DNA of 64,000 nt from PBB1 sp965229345 (GCA_965229345.1 OZ245872.1:3348001-3412000); one strand, 5' to 3'; numbered from the stretch's first letter, positions 63,601 to 64,000 are shown. The notes: a model not told the origin generated them from the sequence alone. Made by a program: numbers and translations.

Positions 63601-64000
63601 TGGTGCCCGATGGCGCCACGGGCCTGAGCTTCACGGTGGCGGTGACCGCCGGCCCGCAGGCCACGGACCAGCCGCCCGATGCGTTCGAGGTCTCGCTGCT
63701 GGACGGCCCCACCGGCCTGTCGCTGCTGCCACTGGCCGCGCTCACCGCCTCGGACGCGGCGGTGAACCTGCAGCTGGGCGCGAACGCGAACCTGGCCGCG
63801 GGCACCACCGCCACGGTGCTGCCCGATGGCTCGATCCGCTACGTCGTGCCGCTGAAGGCAGGTGCTGCGGGCCACACCGCCGTGCTGTTCCTCGACCTGC
63901 TCAGCTTCGGCCCACCGGGGTCGGTGGTGCAGATCGACAACGTGTCGTTCGTCTCGACGCCGCCCGCTGGCGACCTGTCGCCGGTCTTCGCGCCGGTGCC
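30606..64000 (+). CDS. Giant LEPR-XLL-type multidomain surface/secreted protein (incomplete at right edge)
   Basis: One uninterrupted frame of 33,395 bases, over 11,130 codons, still open at position 64000. It starts at TTG 30606 (basic leader SSSSRRKGKKNGPAQAP) and has LEPRVLLSGD at residues 56-65, a motif marking the N-terminus of very large exported proteins. Domain order by residue: PPC-like units alternating with jelly-roll modules (70-3130), 17 CARDB-like repeats (3146-5348), IPT/TIG-like (5455-5545), a propeller (about 6280-6525), Big_5-like, nine He_PIG/cadherin-like (6751-7611), Rhs/YD-like (7809-8058), dockerin-like (8188-8238), Big_2/ZU5-like, YVTN-like propeller (8889-9318), inactive alpha/beta-hydrolase (9569-9730), metzincin-like motif (about 10804). 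No classical signal peptide, so type I-like export is inferred. No secretion genes are in the window. The role could be adhesion, matrix building or predation; none is shown. Confidence 0.93.
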   Translation, partial: MDTEVRSSSSRRKGKKNGPAQAPVERTLLGRLVRRALEAIVPAAPTVRTAPLVEALEPRVLLSGDTVVPRVDGRIDVPGEVDKYSFSLKNDVRIVFDSLTPDSQLQWSLNGPNGTVVPPTSLRSADGADLGGNTALDLTAGDYTLSVDGVADKTGDYSFRLVDLSKAQSLTPGTTVTGQLSPASETDAYSFSANAGDRYFLDSKLSQGDTWWRLITPDGKNAWGPAQASGDIDTFTTTQTGTYTLLVEGRVTSAGASASYAFNLQPVVDTQRTLTIGQPQRLPTDWVAGTLGGGLRVNASRWIEATSTPALDSTRTVTIEAWLNVAQFTNSYMPVIYKGADDASLGAGRTYALFVTNGGDLLLSTGDASGEQYVQTSGGPIKLGQATHVAATIDRDAGVMSIYVDGALAASGAVRSNLSARSSVKPLFIGHTNEPYGGFGPLVGSVDDVRIWNLVRSAAEIAAARSSVLNGGETGLALYYKLDDGTGNTAADSSLSGNTGRVVNRLDALPDPIEGRIAKPGQQVVYTLDVTQTRTVVFDSLSDVNFSWSFAGPRGSLVSGRSFQSSDSQDFGGFNGYSNDPARGDRAVYTLAPGRYTLSVDAPGDAIGDYAFRLIDLASATAITPGAVVSGSLVPGSATQAYRFTVAAGDRYAFDQLSATNPDMLWRLVSPTGEQLWSSYFGSDVAERTYLQAGVYTLLVEGRRYSTAQNAFSFNVLPKGNTLSQRSTGFNQEFDGPALDPLWLVGPNGNPGLDNPVPYRFETLDGASVLRLQGSMPYTGRAAGFTQATNVVAQGLSYEVRFNTLVQSAATGVDELIGLNVIDVDDPGRYAYVDLFSFNAGGRVIRTGTGGISGGAFGTQQGLDFADNTWYRLKIEAATDGNLRAVLLSDGGVELYSRDLGITTDAFARGARFGIFQNNTTGGPGPRDVAIDWARLTTTPAAPQPLVLGQLTNGNRTVATQRDIYTFTVAQDTQVVMDTRNDNGALRWTVTDARGVIGSLNFQQRSWDWGSNPVMTLKAGTYTLQIDGNTTGAYGFRLLDLASATVFTPGTAQSGSLVPGNATALYAFDATAGDKVYFDIQSVANGDSSWRLISPSGDQRWITGLGSDVDVSTLDQTGRWVLVIEGRRYQAASTNAYTFNVQPVVATSTDITLGQQVGIGPRWVAGAPALGAGSAVAFDAMREVTVPGTAATNQRNDVTIEAWIRPDRYPNTWTPIAVKGDARGVITYGLWVNNAGYLYLGTNDASGRQGTQTAAGSIQLGRWAHVAGVIDRSGATPQLRIYIDGVLAATSALRNTQAVDVPEPLRIGNSAEQGTSQVDRFDGVIDEVRLWSVARSGAQIAASRNTPLTTAATGLALRLGFDEGSGTTVTDSSGNGANGSIGHLYSNTAGAIAGVLASPGQTDTYRFTLADDRRIAMDALLNTPGAFSWTLVGPQGVVGSRNLNGTDSSDAYPIYDLKAGSYTLTIDAPGDQTGNYALRLLDLAGATPITADTPVTATLSPGSETDLYQFNATAGQRYYFDVQSMANGDGQIRLIGPNGQQVWATGLGSDVDAFSIPLSGVYTLLVEGRRYNQLTSNPYRFTLVSAPDTTTDITLGQSVGLQPRLVTGALGRALALDSLNRIELPDSPATSQTGSVTVEAWINPTHYANTWMPIVTKDAAGTQRTYSLWLNSNGSVYGDTRDASGVHSASTAAGAVALNSWTHVALVIDRTAGSASVRLYVNGVEATASTSGGVPNAAQTAVATGGPLRIGTSAEVNGAYTAFDGAIDEVRVWSTARTAAQITATQNTALTGTEAGLVVLLPLDSVTGGVTANRVPGGDAGQVIHSFAGLPGTIAGVITAPGQTDRYRFTLTDRTLVLLDNLRSASSTLGWRLTGPGGYDLSKNLESTDSSDGYPVLDLAAGTYTLTIDAGGDNTAPYGLRLIDLASLPALTLGTAISDTLQPGSQTDGYRFTGTAGARYYLDQQAASNSDGRVRLISPFGDEVWNTALGTDIDTFALPYTGTYTLLVEGRRYNTDVPSTYGFNLRPVADVQRPLVIGQPQSVDPGWQPAGGQIGGALALDGTRWIQAPSTPALDLTRQVTMEAWIRPNAFRQTWTPLFYKGDGNYQQRSYSMWLNADGSVLLSTGDGAEQYGQTAAGVITPGTWQHVAGVIDRDTGTMRIVIDGVAVPLPRGTASVRTNDASNALTPLMIGGALESGAPFAGRLDDVRVWNVARSTADIAAARSTALTGGEAGLVLNYRLDGSGDTIAVADAGLAGRTGFVAGYGGGLPDTVQGRIATPGQQVIYTLDVTQPRTVVFDALSDVNFTWSLTGPSGALVGNRSFQSSDSRDFGGFNGYSSDPARGDRAVYTLAPGRYTLSVDAPGDAIGDYAFRLIDLASATAITPGAVVSGSLVPGSATQAYRFTVAAGDRYAFDQLSAANLDVQWRLVSPTGEQLWSSYFGSDVGERTYLQAGVYTLLVEGRRYNNLPNSYAFNVVPRGNSLAERVPAFNQEFDGTTLDPMWAAGGGVPPTLADRGGLTTRFETLDGASVLRVQNTFTSGNAGYGLLSSSNVAGAGIRYEVRFNTLTQAAGGANNELLGLMLRDAADPGAWIATALGSDTAGASRQLRVDARGVGGNSYFQSTSFAFADNTWYRLRLEATPNGGFVAVLASDAGVDLATLSFGTATADAFASGARAGLYQSNAISGGAATQTDVAIDWARLSSTPAAAAPLVLGTLVNGNRATTTQRDLYTFTLTQDTQVVMDTRVDNGALVWTLTSDRGVMGSLNFQQRSWDFGSNPVMALKAGTYTLRVDGNTTGAYGFRLLDLATATMFTPGTPQSGSLAPGNSTALYAFDAAAGDKVYFDIQAVSNGDSTWRLISPSGDQRWLTGLGSDADVTTLDQAGRWVLVLEGRRYQAATTNAFRFNAQPVTDKAAALTPGQRIDGTLDVTGQQASYTFDLAQRSRLLFDALSDSPFTWSLSGPRGVVVGHDAAGRVGFLGDSRTIRSSDSIDIGGNPLLDLISGRYTLTIDAPADATGSYAFRLLDVAAATPLTPGVATTGSLNPGNETDLYSFSAAAGDKFYFDAQLFSATTDGQWRLFGPNGNVLFANYGYGDQDVMALPEAGTYTLAIEGRRYLTAGNDYRFMVQPLADTAPVRITALEVTPAPDVRPADLQVTAAGAIEAGSTLTVSWNDRNDGVLPTTTNWRDRVVVTRVDTGEVLGSAVLAIDAAAAGALAAGAQAARSLQIKLPDGARGAGALRFTVTTDIDNALAEQNAAGDAETNNVIAAVVTAVLPTYADLQPSALTVQPASGWQAGDTVTVSWRSSNTGTRDASGAWQETLLVRNLTTNQTVQSITVTHDGSTLVAGGAGVERSVSFTWPGGTLGTGLYAYTVALDTSDAVFEANADGTGESNNATSLTIASAPDLQVSALALDPAPLLAGSTQTLRWNDLNTGNAAVRAGYADRIVVVNTTTQQTLVNTTLLYDATVLGPIAAGGLRAREFSFKLPDGAAGVGALSITVVTDSDSNGNTSIAEANAGGTAEGNNSATITATSTAAAYADLLVSAVTVPATARGGSTVTVTWTVTNQGAAPAAGNWIDRVVLSADTTFGNADDRAAVDVAHTGPLAAGASYTAQAELTLPLNFDGSLNVIVRNDVTSAVLEPDTRANNTSPPQPITVAAPYADFTVEAVSAPTTALSGTAIELAWRVRNVGDSTAAGSWQDRVVLSQDGVFGNADDVVLGTVNRSGPVAAGDAYTVRQTFTLPFELTGSWQVLVKSDVNALVFEGGRVGNNLGTAASPLQINPAPAANLVASSVVGAASGVALAGAAVTVVWNVANTGEAAASGPWVDYVYLSPTGQLAGATLLGSRARTDALAAGDSYSASLLVNLPAWADTDTARLLVVTDAGNQVYESQREADNLASTPLALRHVDLRADRLVAVSNATSGDTIQVAFDVTQAGSAALTGNWTDRLYLSRDNVLDANDRLLGIRDVTATLNPGESYRSSFTVTLPIDADGPWYLIGQADAGNRVNEVGVETNNTTSAPITVALAPYADLQTSAVTAPAQTIGDPARLAVSWTVRNAGTGVGQNTDWVDSIIASRDGVLGNGDDIVLGTYSHSGALAVGDSYTRSETVLAPPSLSGRFTLFVQADSTSQVFENGLESNNAASTAPVDIMPIPYADLQVVSAGTAASAQSGGTVTVNWRVENRGIGRTDLSAWSDRVTLATNLDGSGVVASGSFDHLGALSAGTGYDRSGTLALPQGLSGTYYVFVDTGTPYEFIYGDNNRRLAGQVTVTVAPSADLVVQSITAPAAANEGSAIQISWTVLNQGVAAATGNISDLVQLIKPGDATALPLTLGSFTYAAGLEAGKFYTRTERFVLPAHIEGGWVVRVTTNVGSQVFELGTRADNNTTLDDQLLLLSANPRPDLQVSTIDAPAAVTAGSGFAVTYQVANRGTVGTAGRWNDKVYLSLDNTFSGDDLLLDSVANPQALDALVGTYSATTKTVSVPTRYQGQAYILVVADGDNTLDEHPNDANNVTARAITINPYPPADLVASNVTAPAQAVYGSEIEVRFKVTNNGVNLTDKTSWVDSVWLARDKTRPTPGLKDENGNVIGNGGIFIGSAVHTGVLAVGESYEAVIKVRIPAVIESGSYYITPWTDAYDAVLEDTFVPNADDPNEFDSNNYKARPIDIIGNPTPPLPDLQVTSVVADATGSTDAPFTVSWTVQNRDDGNADDWADSVFVSDLPFGAPGAKTWFLGTFSRVKSLAKLESYTNTQSFMLSPAVKASYVTVITDTNSVMPFVVESHEDNNSASTATQIVPRPADLVPLSLTAQAQNFSGEKTTVSWTVQNQGQAVWSGTKRWIDEVWISPDPVFGSRALRLGSVLHDNGNGLAAGQSYTETADFTLPAGIDGPYYLHLIVDAAGGQPVPEDVSNRNDYSLGKYSASAYEPVSLDNNRLSTTLPVTYREPDLVISTQGFTVPPTASSGDLVNVGYTVTNQGNRATRQDRWIDRIYLSRDPSLDGNDLQVGSFMRYGALAAGASYTQNFQLQLPEGTEGRWYLIAYTDSDLVGLNIGDPSPTETGRIGYTGDAVPEFRGEGNNVTVKPIDITLRASADLQVQAGSVTIPERVLTGQVLDLSYTVVNAGAGSTPPAQSSWTDRIYLSADSSLDLNADRQIGEVQHTGGLAAGASYSVNKSIRLGNDLVGPYYVFVVTDPADRNPRGRVYEGSNEGNNATASVLPLLIEQPPPADLVVTSFNLPQSGAVNQDISLSWTVKNQGQFAAQGSWSDAVYLSADGEWSLDDIRLGQIDHAGTIDPGASYTTPAKTFTLPPMKAGQYRVIVRPDIYNQVFEGSDEGNNITPSSNTLSVTVPELQLDVTQATTLKVGVGQLYKVHVDAGQTLRFSLDAARSDAADEIYVRWNDVPSAAKFDASFNTPLQPDQTAVVPTSQAGDYYVLVRSLSAGTPSFAATLKVEALPFQITDVTPDQGGDGRWVTVTISGAQFKAGAVAKLVRPGLSEIEPSQVQVIDATTIVAIFDLRNQPHGLYDVQVTNPNGAVAVLPYRYLIERAMPIDVTLGLGGPRALSPSSSGLYHVTLENGTNVDTPYVYFQIGVPEMGDNAKVLGLPYVSFASNVRGGPAAADDPNAAWASLDSEVNTTGYNLAPGYVLDLQAGGSAGLNFTAQTYPGFQAIVAKDPVALRAILADARPEWIADGSFETRLTALNAFIQALIDNPVAGQKALDKVRRYMPFRFNVFASATAMTRDEFVQRQTADAEALRLKVLADRSASVALVGLASDAEGWKQSYLAALEQAGLLRPVDQAPPIRQQPRVAGVLAVLTSGVTLGSAGRSVQSDGDLVAFFGQIATWYGDQPGTLAPIASYDTLIVGTEEGPELIQVPVPALPQLADYNLGLAQATYLNAFNVFAKGSSNPASATASSDLSQLGLQTLFDLLASSTAQASLTGPAGYGDQQFLPADQSLPYTVNFQNASTASSTVKEVRIVQKLDPAFSAYSFRLGDLQLGDVTVHIPAGRATYQGDIDLRNSRGYILRVSAGIDPNTATASWVLQAIDPATGEVLTDATKGLLPPDDANGSGQGYVSYTIDPRFGVTTGQQVHATARVTFDGRVALDTTDLVQTFDGAAPVTTVTTRALAGNAYDVRWSAVDDAGGSGVQHTSVYVSVDGGGWEIWLRQTTDTSAVYQGEAGHRYEFAALSTDNAGNRERPPTSLSLPDDGTRSNLGTTPSVDRTTVDTGTPPVPSNATSTNALFRQAEAGVPASAATTRPSLYTTVLAPFVAQSFVTGIATSGADIGALALLRQTDGGFVVSGGANRGALYRVAPDGGSVLNPDVDSGVPIYDMTLDSQGRLWATSGGGQLLELDPQSLAVLDRYGDSLTQSLAFDANAQVLYVSSGNGIEKFDLLSRTFSHFSDFRVDDLALAPNGQLWGTSWPRRGEVVSFDATGHPSAQLRLDAALDSLAFGVQGSSLEGLLFISARQPSGSTAPVSLTMVDLSTMRSLQLATGLQSAEQLLATADGRLLIANGSHVDVLAPVIAPTVTRVNPPDGTLVALPTSQIEVQFDQDMLADGSANSVTVASQYALVKTDSALLTTVRPLTARYDAATRTVTLTFEPLVAGDFELVVSKTVAAQSGLRLAADYTSRFLAVDNFSTKVSLTLTGTRSSRLDGSVSWDVTVTNLDTEPLLAPLLLAVDPGRYFAGTVNGGTDFGGGIWLLDVGAALQGARLRPGESTTAHTVTLQTLESVTGQRIDLGQGVYAIPYPNSRPELSSTPLTQAIVGRPYAYQAQAADPDGGTVRYVLLQAPEGMQVDVSTGLVTWTPTAQQPALSQVILRAYDNRGAYVTQAYTVTLRGGNAAPQLSVLPAEITLTEGAPWRLALAPFDADGQAVSVMVDGLPGGAVFDPMSGNLDWTPGYASAGRYEGVRITASDGVNVVTATTTLVVLPANGLPTLTVLGPTQVREGDPLRLRLIGADPDNNTLVYTSPSLPSGALLDPNTGVLTWTPGYAQAGRHELVLRASDGQGYAERRVVIDVLNVNAAPDFGNLSGLAVSEGQPISLRIWPADPDNPTFQVPDRLPDGSLTADALTPASVVVSALDLPDGASYDTDTGMLTWTPSFDQAGTRTLTFRAVDDGNGTGTPKTTEVTVQVQVRNVNRPPVISAINDVTVAKGAVATTLFSVSDPDADPLEVSVSGLPGFGQLTALGGGQYRLAWTPGDQDRGNHVVTVTVRDNGDGGDAHAVLSTSRTFVVGVTSASEPPVLRPIGDQVAVIGSAWTLLVRASDLDQDALTFSATGLPAGVTLTPGVVYGTALLSWTPTAADAGVYDVSLTVRDDGNGGAGPVGSATRQFRLTARASNAAPVLQPIGDRVVQEGQSYTLALSATDADGDRLSYEMLNAPPGATLDPLTGVFRWTPTLVQAGDYPGVVFRVTDGAASSSETVRITVLQTNQAPVFSVLPPVGGREGAPLSFTPVATDPDGDALLYSLVGALPAGARLDPTTGRFDWTPGYGQAGVYTVQLRTVDRSGATDVLAIEIDVADTNRAPALTVSDHRATVGSRLQFQLVATDADTDQTLRYSGSGLPEGATVNAQTGLFDWTPSAGQVGDFLIALHVSDGVATVSRGVLVRVGVVAQGPSVSVVTTPSFPAVPGQLVNATVLADSLAPIVSRTLTVNGQAVALDARGRASVVAGAPGVMHLVATATDADGYTSQTDTVIRVRDPFDLQAPVLTLSLPPNQQAVTAPVSLIGSVQDSALESWTLSIARQGSNNYRTLGQGSQALPTSATLATLDPATLVDGYYVLRLQAVDTAGRQSEVSLKIEVHSASKVPAVVRTETDASITLAGHQIPIVRTYNDLQPGVPGTFGDGWRWALRDLDVSSASDGTANPSGLRAGDRLYLTAPDGSRIGYTFMPVSITAAGQTVEQARWTADAGSTWTLSSAGGLLQKGLGTYYDLLTGAAYAPQASTARAAFVLQGADGTRYEFNARDGVSRIVYADGIELLVGDAGVVTTSGDGMRLERNARGQVSALVRPDGGQVLYSYNAEGRLIGVRQLESATSMRYAYANGHLLMATDGSSGLTVTPSGAGSVSAPLAADLGVAGQYLDQPITGSLSAGASALYALTVRASEISSSAGGAALIGVVIEADAGTTLAPAIPELAGLTALSSGATAGRAYALFRVTDAGLLALRLAAASGTGGFHLRVFAVGDVNHDGQVDGSDASLLSAARAAGAADPQMDVNLDGAVDATDTQLLYANFGYTPNRAPVLKDTTLLTHVDLQLTASMAAAADDLEGDPVTLRVVAASHGSARMSGDGRSIIFRPEAGYSGVAQVSLVADDGYLSSAVRTYTVNVSNAALIAIDILTRRPVIQTGSAVQMGFVGDFEDQTGVELAPDYLQLRTAGGDAATVNANGVLRGQHNGYGALVASRGALSAATAYVVGAPTTLDDAAIQLGGIDTYPGSVTIAAQGGQRQIKVTSLDEAVASAASGAMYFAGDGRVVQISADGLISGLDAGESVVTVIYRSAESRIAVRVQTPTVGPTVVGADGGLVSDASGMRVAVAPGALAADTTVSIHPADPATFGPPMLPADQGFTLGAAFTLDVGPNGMQVPAQLAIPVSGLAEGTEVRFYRATDVPDPSGVIRHLWLEVESGVVGADGIARTQSPPYPGLLGGGNYIVTGISLKKLQTVRVAEATVGVLSALAGSTAGAAAGGIAFAAATAMVINPLLGIAVTAMGALAGMMTLPFGRSPLVVWGISPVGGFVQSQGNVEVLPGGVGKFSAQVIDSAAVAVTDPRIMSASVELKPGAGGVLAPVVSLDLAQTFWSQAGAPDTGSGVVGQRLEDLTVAFIANGAVVATAPLTADPALYGRYNVAVPTNVAIGGVKIEVRRTSSVLVATAGGVPAWAKNVFFSNQVGIEAPGRYAFVALGGQDAVGVITTSNDGTTPANTVVGRISVGDTNHPNQPDAPRDVAITADNARAYVTLRSSHSVAVVDTLMLRQLDAVADLPLDPNNPNDPARAASLGVQPIKLPDDARPFWIVLDDAQGLAFVGDEATATGGGGRIYVLDIDPSSDTYNQLIATLTAQDANGPLAPFGFRGLVMDSAAGQLLAMAPGGKKLFGDDRDTEATRPLPGRIIVFDVRSLRGNLAIGLPLTKIEQVIDVGPEPYGISGTSEAGRVIFTNRAFDGDTDANDPNSQNRPGGVGFMQREAGGRVWGTPRYLNLTLGSAADKFDVNNAQAVVVTQDLRWAFVTGYNQYIQGVASHDPDISLAQPAGGNVGIIRDPFHLYTQDGDPKQGLIAATRMTPYSFPDNLALSPNGEFLYVAYSGSNQVQVFGVSAMIAEVERILALPANQGGGLDALARTPINEFLRPYSETGALLGPDDDPSLVKIPNPLIDLRADYRLRGTGLLQEFGNFINQDRAPLTPGAAPRGIAVQDDFLKLLTPASTTDVTDTTPTFTWTTSGRAGSARLFVSAFQPGQGLFPNDKPAAGAYPNPDHLATAYGQYILTGSSYSLDANANRIYTSERFDLATGAGVQSTTLPDLSMLTQGQSYWWGVEVTTPDGRVYRDSQQFKVAAAGATPASNAVPTTFAAVTLITHGFQVPYLSDGRATTDISNLIELGQAIARQGDGALFVYHPADGTWSSPDGVSMASVLGKSLVLVSDWTREAAISDSGFAEAAADALFASIMGMVATGDAVGTALKTSAWHMIGFGRGASVTSEIVQRFGAYLPTGTAGGIPDLQVTTLDPHDFTQDSLAFPLKDALSIVSAASNLVPYVGKYLSKFIDALAKAVHLLALDTLAYNDFKDPTVENWSNISFLDNYYQDVGGDTPPNSSFTSFLIDDVFKRISFSSLLQGFTSNGRAITGADVNLNLNGRPGFQYDDPYVGLGSPDARTVAWYAGTADLQIQLFPGNADLATTPNDRIWRQVADRLYVPSATNERILRTGFLGNGFPWYRSQEVQNGAYLVPKTETFARTDTRSWEGIGAGAFYSVLGGGVALRPQSTATPTDLATNNTQFGVTDAPIPSVFNGDFQASIRPFFGRFPLIAGSNTWLEIPGWSLQGGSGGKLQGLALAPHLQAGWFETVQNDIIAAATDLVNSGQHKSEEVQALVTKLVGAAGQQVQGQGYPLYDFFGALLGKQISKQVETVKSAVWNDPVAAFTEVRNTINAAWLAVKADVLAEVSGDLIGDFFATLKKKASVKGLASAAGGAIKGAIEDAIPALESYLQEKLLDYSFQLSVVNDTLTHNRMYIGPDASRLALDFAVNAGVDAGSVLQVVATDDVSQQVWQFGSVSMLGQPGTDLTTLQKPAMQTVRMNIPPDARGHQVTLSFKWVAANPLDVIQLDNIRMDSGIVVTDNYGDHNDQAIYLSNALHPLGPQGPEVAGNFESVDGTNRIAFTVSNTSSTARVMRITVGANYFIELDDGLSSTVVNDGADHTLAAFTLAAGASKTLYLRAHVSDAALPKFDNNEAWLMQAPVTIDTLSGSRVVSRTTLMAYHLAELSDLNAYDGTLNLADTRVGGTRTVHIKNDTPLAIYGVDGVPWKTKGGVSTLTFTATDSDIATKWLDSFEIRKGSDVWSTTLMRSEVRPIQQLKVPVQLIRDTLLRLYDELWSARKSGTVDVNPLDQYYTAVPGATTQFNTVPEYAKFLDFMTGSSFPDVVIDRDVLKARIDTIVEGMLEAIQQVYRTFLKDAPGSLVPALELIDSGLTGDVAVRTTGDSQSRSSGDFSGSSSLLGSSSQDFRSLFFLGANGVIQPGAAQPAPDQIDTEWKLRVDETAAGKKYRLVNALNADQSSSINILLDNLLRSAGTETSVVDLFGFGTRIGKTIAHEFGHQLGLFDEYGPASSLPAFYQSGFFQDSAQASNLNFMGNLLNLQVTQKQLVALSMALDEPSLAVADGSAAAGHISLSADDLITWLRGLQLLDLYHYPGSTPRQEGSGAPAVYDAAGTPVPPPSSTTTAYTTTAAAAAVPVWTVPTSGVATGITDSGFDAASAWTADGQATVSGGKGVLAEGDAYLSRLMQWAVVPDGATGLSFTVAVTAGPQATDQPPDAFEVSLLDGPTGLSLLPLAALTASDAAVNLQLGANANLAAGTTATVLPDGSIRYVVPLKAGAAGHTAVLFLDLLSFGPPGSVVQIDNVSFVSTPPAGDLSPVFAPV
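30771..30800 (+). other. LEPR-XLL motif of the giant protein
   Basis: Codes LEPRVLLSGD at residues 56-65, after a basic leader and an Ala/Val-rich stretch (LVRRALEAIVPAAPTV). The same position relative to the start is typical of LEPR-XLL giant proteins. Confidence 0.85.
31458..32130 (+). other. LamG-like jelly-roll domain 1 (within giant CDS)
   Basis: Residues about 285-508. GGGLRVNASRWIEATSTPAL, TVTIEAWLNVAQFTNSYMPV, HVAATIDRDAGVMSIYVDGA and VDDVRIWNLVRSAAEIAAAR are the LamG/concanavalin-type strand signatures, ending LALYYKLDDGTGNTAAD. Confidence 0.8.
32342..32545 (+). repeat. 204-bp block, exact copy 1
   Basis: Identical base for base to 37622-37825, 5,280 bases downstream (1,760 codons, frame kept). 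Lies in the PPC-like module that follows LamG 1. Confidence 0.97.
32787..33420 (+). other. EFDG-type jelly-roll-like module 1 (within giant CDS)
   Basis: Residues about 728-938. Starts NQEFDGPALDPLW, runs through YEVRFNTLVQSAATG and DNTWYRLKIEAATDGNLRAV, and ends DVAIDWARLTTTP. The layout (EFDG...W, then a W-Y-R-L-x-I/L strand, then I-D-W) resembles glycan-binding or LamG-like jelly rolls, but the family is not named. Confidence 0.6.
34093..34770 (+). other. LamG-like jelly-roll domain 2 (within giant CDS)
   Basis: Residues about 1163-1388. NDVTIEAWIRPDRYPNTWTP, IQLGRWAHVAGVIDRSGATP and DEVRLWSVARSGAQIAASRN followed by LALRLGFDEGSGTTVTD. Confidence 0.8.
35415..36090 (+). other. LamG-like jelly-roll domain 3 (within giant CDS)
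   Basis: Residues about 1604-1828. GSVTVEAWINPTHYANTWMP, LNSWTHVALVIDRTAGSASV and DEVRVWSTARTAAQITATQN. Confidence 0.8.
36735..37410 (+). other. LamG-like jelly-roll domain 4 (within giant CDS)
   Basis: Residues about 2044-2268. GGALALDGTRWIQAPSTPAL, VTMEAWIRPNAFRQTWTPLF and DDVRVWNVARSTADIAAARS. It is closest in sequence and context to LamG 1, as expected from a 5.28-kb duplication. Confidence 0.8.
37622..37825 (+). repeat. 204-bp block, exact copy 2
   Basis: Identical to 32342-32545. Flanking sequence on both sides is similar but diverged, so this stretch looks homogenised by recombination or is a recent conversion tract. Confidence 0.97.
38085..38720 (+). other. EFDG-type jelly-roll-like module 2 (within giant CDS)
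   Basis: Residues about 2494-2705. NQEFDGTTLDPMW, YEVRFNTLTQAAGGANNELL, DNTWYRLRLEATPNGGFVAV and DVAIDWARLSSTP parallel module 1. Confidence 0.6.
40041..46650 (+). repeat. Array of 17 CARDB-like repeats (within giant CDS)
   Basis: Residues about 3146-5348. Each repeat of about 115-150 residues starts (P/Y/S)ADL-x-V and contains a (S/T)WTVxNxG strand, a D-R-(V/I)-(V/Y)-L-S segment and an E-x-x-x-x-N-N end. Examples are YADLLVSAVTVPATARGGST, WTVTNQGAAPAAGNWIDRVV and VLEPDTRANNTS. This is the pattern of CARDB (cell-adhesion-related, bacterial) immunoglobulin-like domains, which form stiff extracellular stalks. Repeats differ in sequence, so the array is old. Confidence 0.82.
46968..47238 (+). 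other. IPT/TIG-like domain (within giant CDS)
   Basis: Residues about 5455-5544. FQITDVTPDQGGDGRWVTVT, ISGAQFKAGAVAKLVRPG and NQPHGLYDVQVTNPNGAVAV give the IPT/TIG Ig-like signature. Confidence 0.7.
47239..48950 (+). other. Unassigned, partly helical region of giant CDS
   Basis: Residues about 5545-6115. Unlike the beta-rich repeats around it, it contains long amphipathic stretches (TRDEFVQRQTADAEALRLKV, GWKQSYLAALEQAGLLRPV, FQAIVAKDPVALRAILADAR). No family recognised. Confidence 0.5.
49440..50500 (+). other. Beta-propeller and Big_5-like domains (within giant CDS)
   Basis: Propeller blades: LALLRQTDGGFVVSGGANRG, YDMTLDSQGRLWATSGGGQL, SLAFDANAQVLYVSSGNGIE and DDLALAPNGQLWGTSWPRRG. From 50187 a Big_5-type Ig-like domain reads VTRVNPPDGTLVALPTSQIE then VQFDQDM. 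Confidence 0.65.
50856..53440 (+). repeat. Nine He_PIG/cadherin-like Ig repeats (within giant CDS)
   Basis: Residues about 6751-7611. Repeats start N-x-(A/R/P)-P (NSRPELS, NAAPQLS, NGLPTLT, NAAPDFG, NRPPVIS, EPPVLRP, NAAPVLQ, NQAPVFS, NRAPALT), carry A-x-D-x-D-x-D calcium-type motifs (ATDPDGDALLYSL, ATDADGDRLSYEM) and end in L/F-x-W-T-P (GVLTWTPGYAQAGRHE). This is the He_PIG or cadherin-like calcium-binding pattern. Confidence 0.85.
54030..54780 (+). other. Rhs/YD-repeat-like segment (within giant CDS)
   Basis: Residues about 7809-8058. VRTETDASITLAGHQIPIVR, then TYNDLQPGVPGTFGDGWRW, resembles the start of Rhs/wall-associated shells. YD-like motifs follow: RDGVSRIVYADG, RNARGQVSALVRPDGGQVLY, SYNAEGRLIGVRQLE. 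Only about four YD units are present, far fewer than a full Rhs cage. Confidence 0.65.
55164..55325 (+). other. Dockerin-type I-like pair (within giant CDS)
   Basis: Residues about 8187-8240. Two EF-hand-like loops: DVNHDGQVDGSDASLL and DVNLDGAVDATDTQLL, each with acids at positions 1, 3, 5 and 12 of the loop, 32 residues apart. Probably binds two calcium ions; may mediate docking. Confidence 0.8.
55620..56570 (+). other. Big_2-like and ZU5-like domains (within giant CDS)
   Basis: Two bacterial Ig-like (Big_2-type) segments (TVNANGVLRGQHNGYGALVA; QISADGLISGLDAGESVVTV), then a ZU5-like segment (GADGGLVSDASGMRVAVAPG, ALAADTTVSIHPADP). Confidence 0.55.
56622..56775 (+). other. Long hydrophobic segment inside giant CDS
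   Basis: Residues about 8673-8723, rich in Ala/Gly/Val/Leu/Met: AGSTAGAAAGGIAFAAATAM, VINPLLGIAVTAMGALAGMM. Long enough for two membrane helices, unusual in an exported beta-domain protein. Confidence 0.55.
57270..58560 (+). other. YVTN-like beta-propeller (within giant CDS)
   Basis: Residues about 8889-9318. RDVAITADNARAYVTLRSSH then SVAVVDT, FWIVLDDAQGLAFVGDEATA, DRDTEATRPLPGRIIVFDVR and DNLALSPNGEFLYVAYSGSN then QVQVFG give the YVTN/lactonase-like blade pattern. Confidence 0.72.
59307..59790 (+). other. Alpha/beta-hydrolase-like domain lacking its nucleophile (within giant CDS)
   Basis: VTLITHGF (from 59310) looks like the oxyanion strand and HMIGFGRGAS (59652-59681) like the nucleophile elbow G-x-S-x-G, but the serine position is GGC, glycine (59667-59669). 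LQVTTLDPHDF follows, where the acid strand is expected. Confidence 0.6.
63000..63060 (+). other. Metzincin-type zinc motif (within giant CDS)
   Basis: KTIAHEFGHQLGLFDEYGP codes H-E-x-x-H-x-x-G-x-x-D, the metzincin zinc signature, at about residue 10804 with the first His at 63015. The usual third ligand after the glycine is Asp, as in some metzincins. A downstream Met-turn is possible at LNFMGNLLN (about 63125). Confidence 0.7.

Noticed and set aside
30606..64000. CRISPR or satellite-type DNA repeats in the giant gene
   Set aside because: Repetition is at protein level with varied DNA, except one 204-bp block; no short identical repeats with unique spacers.
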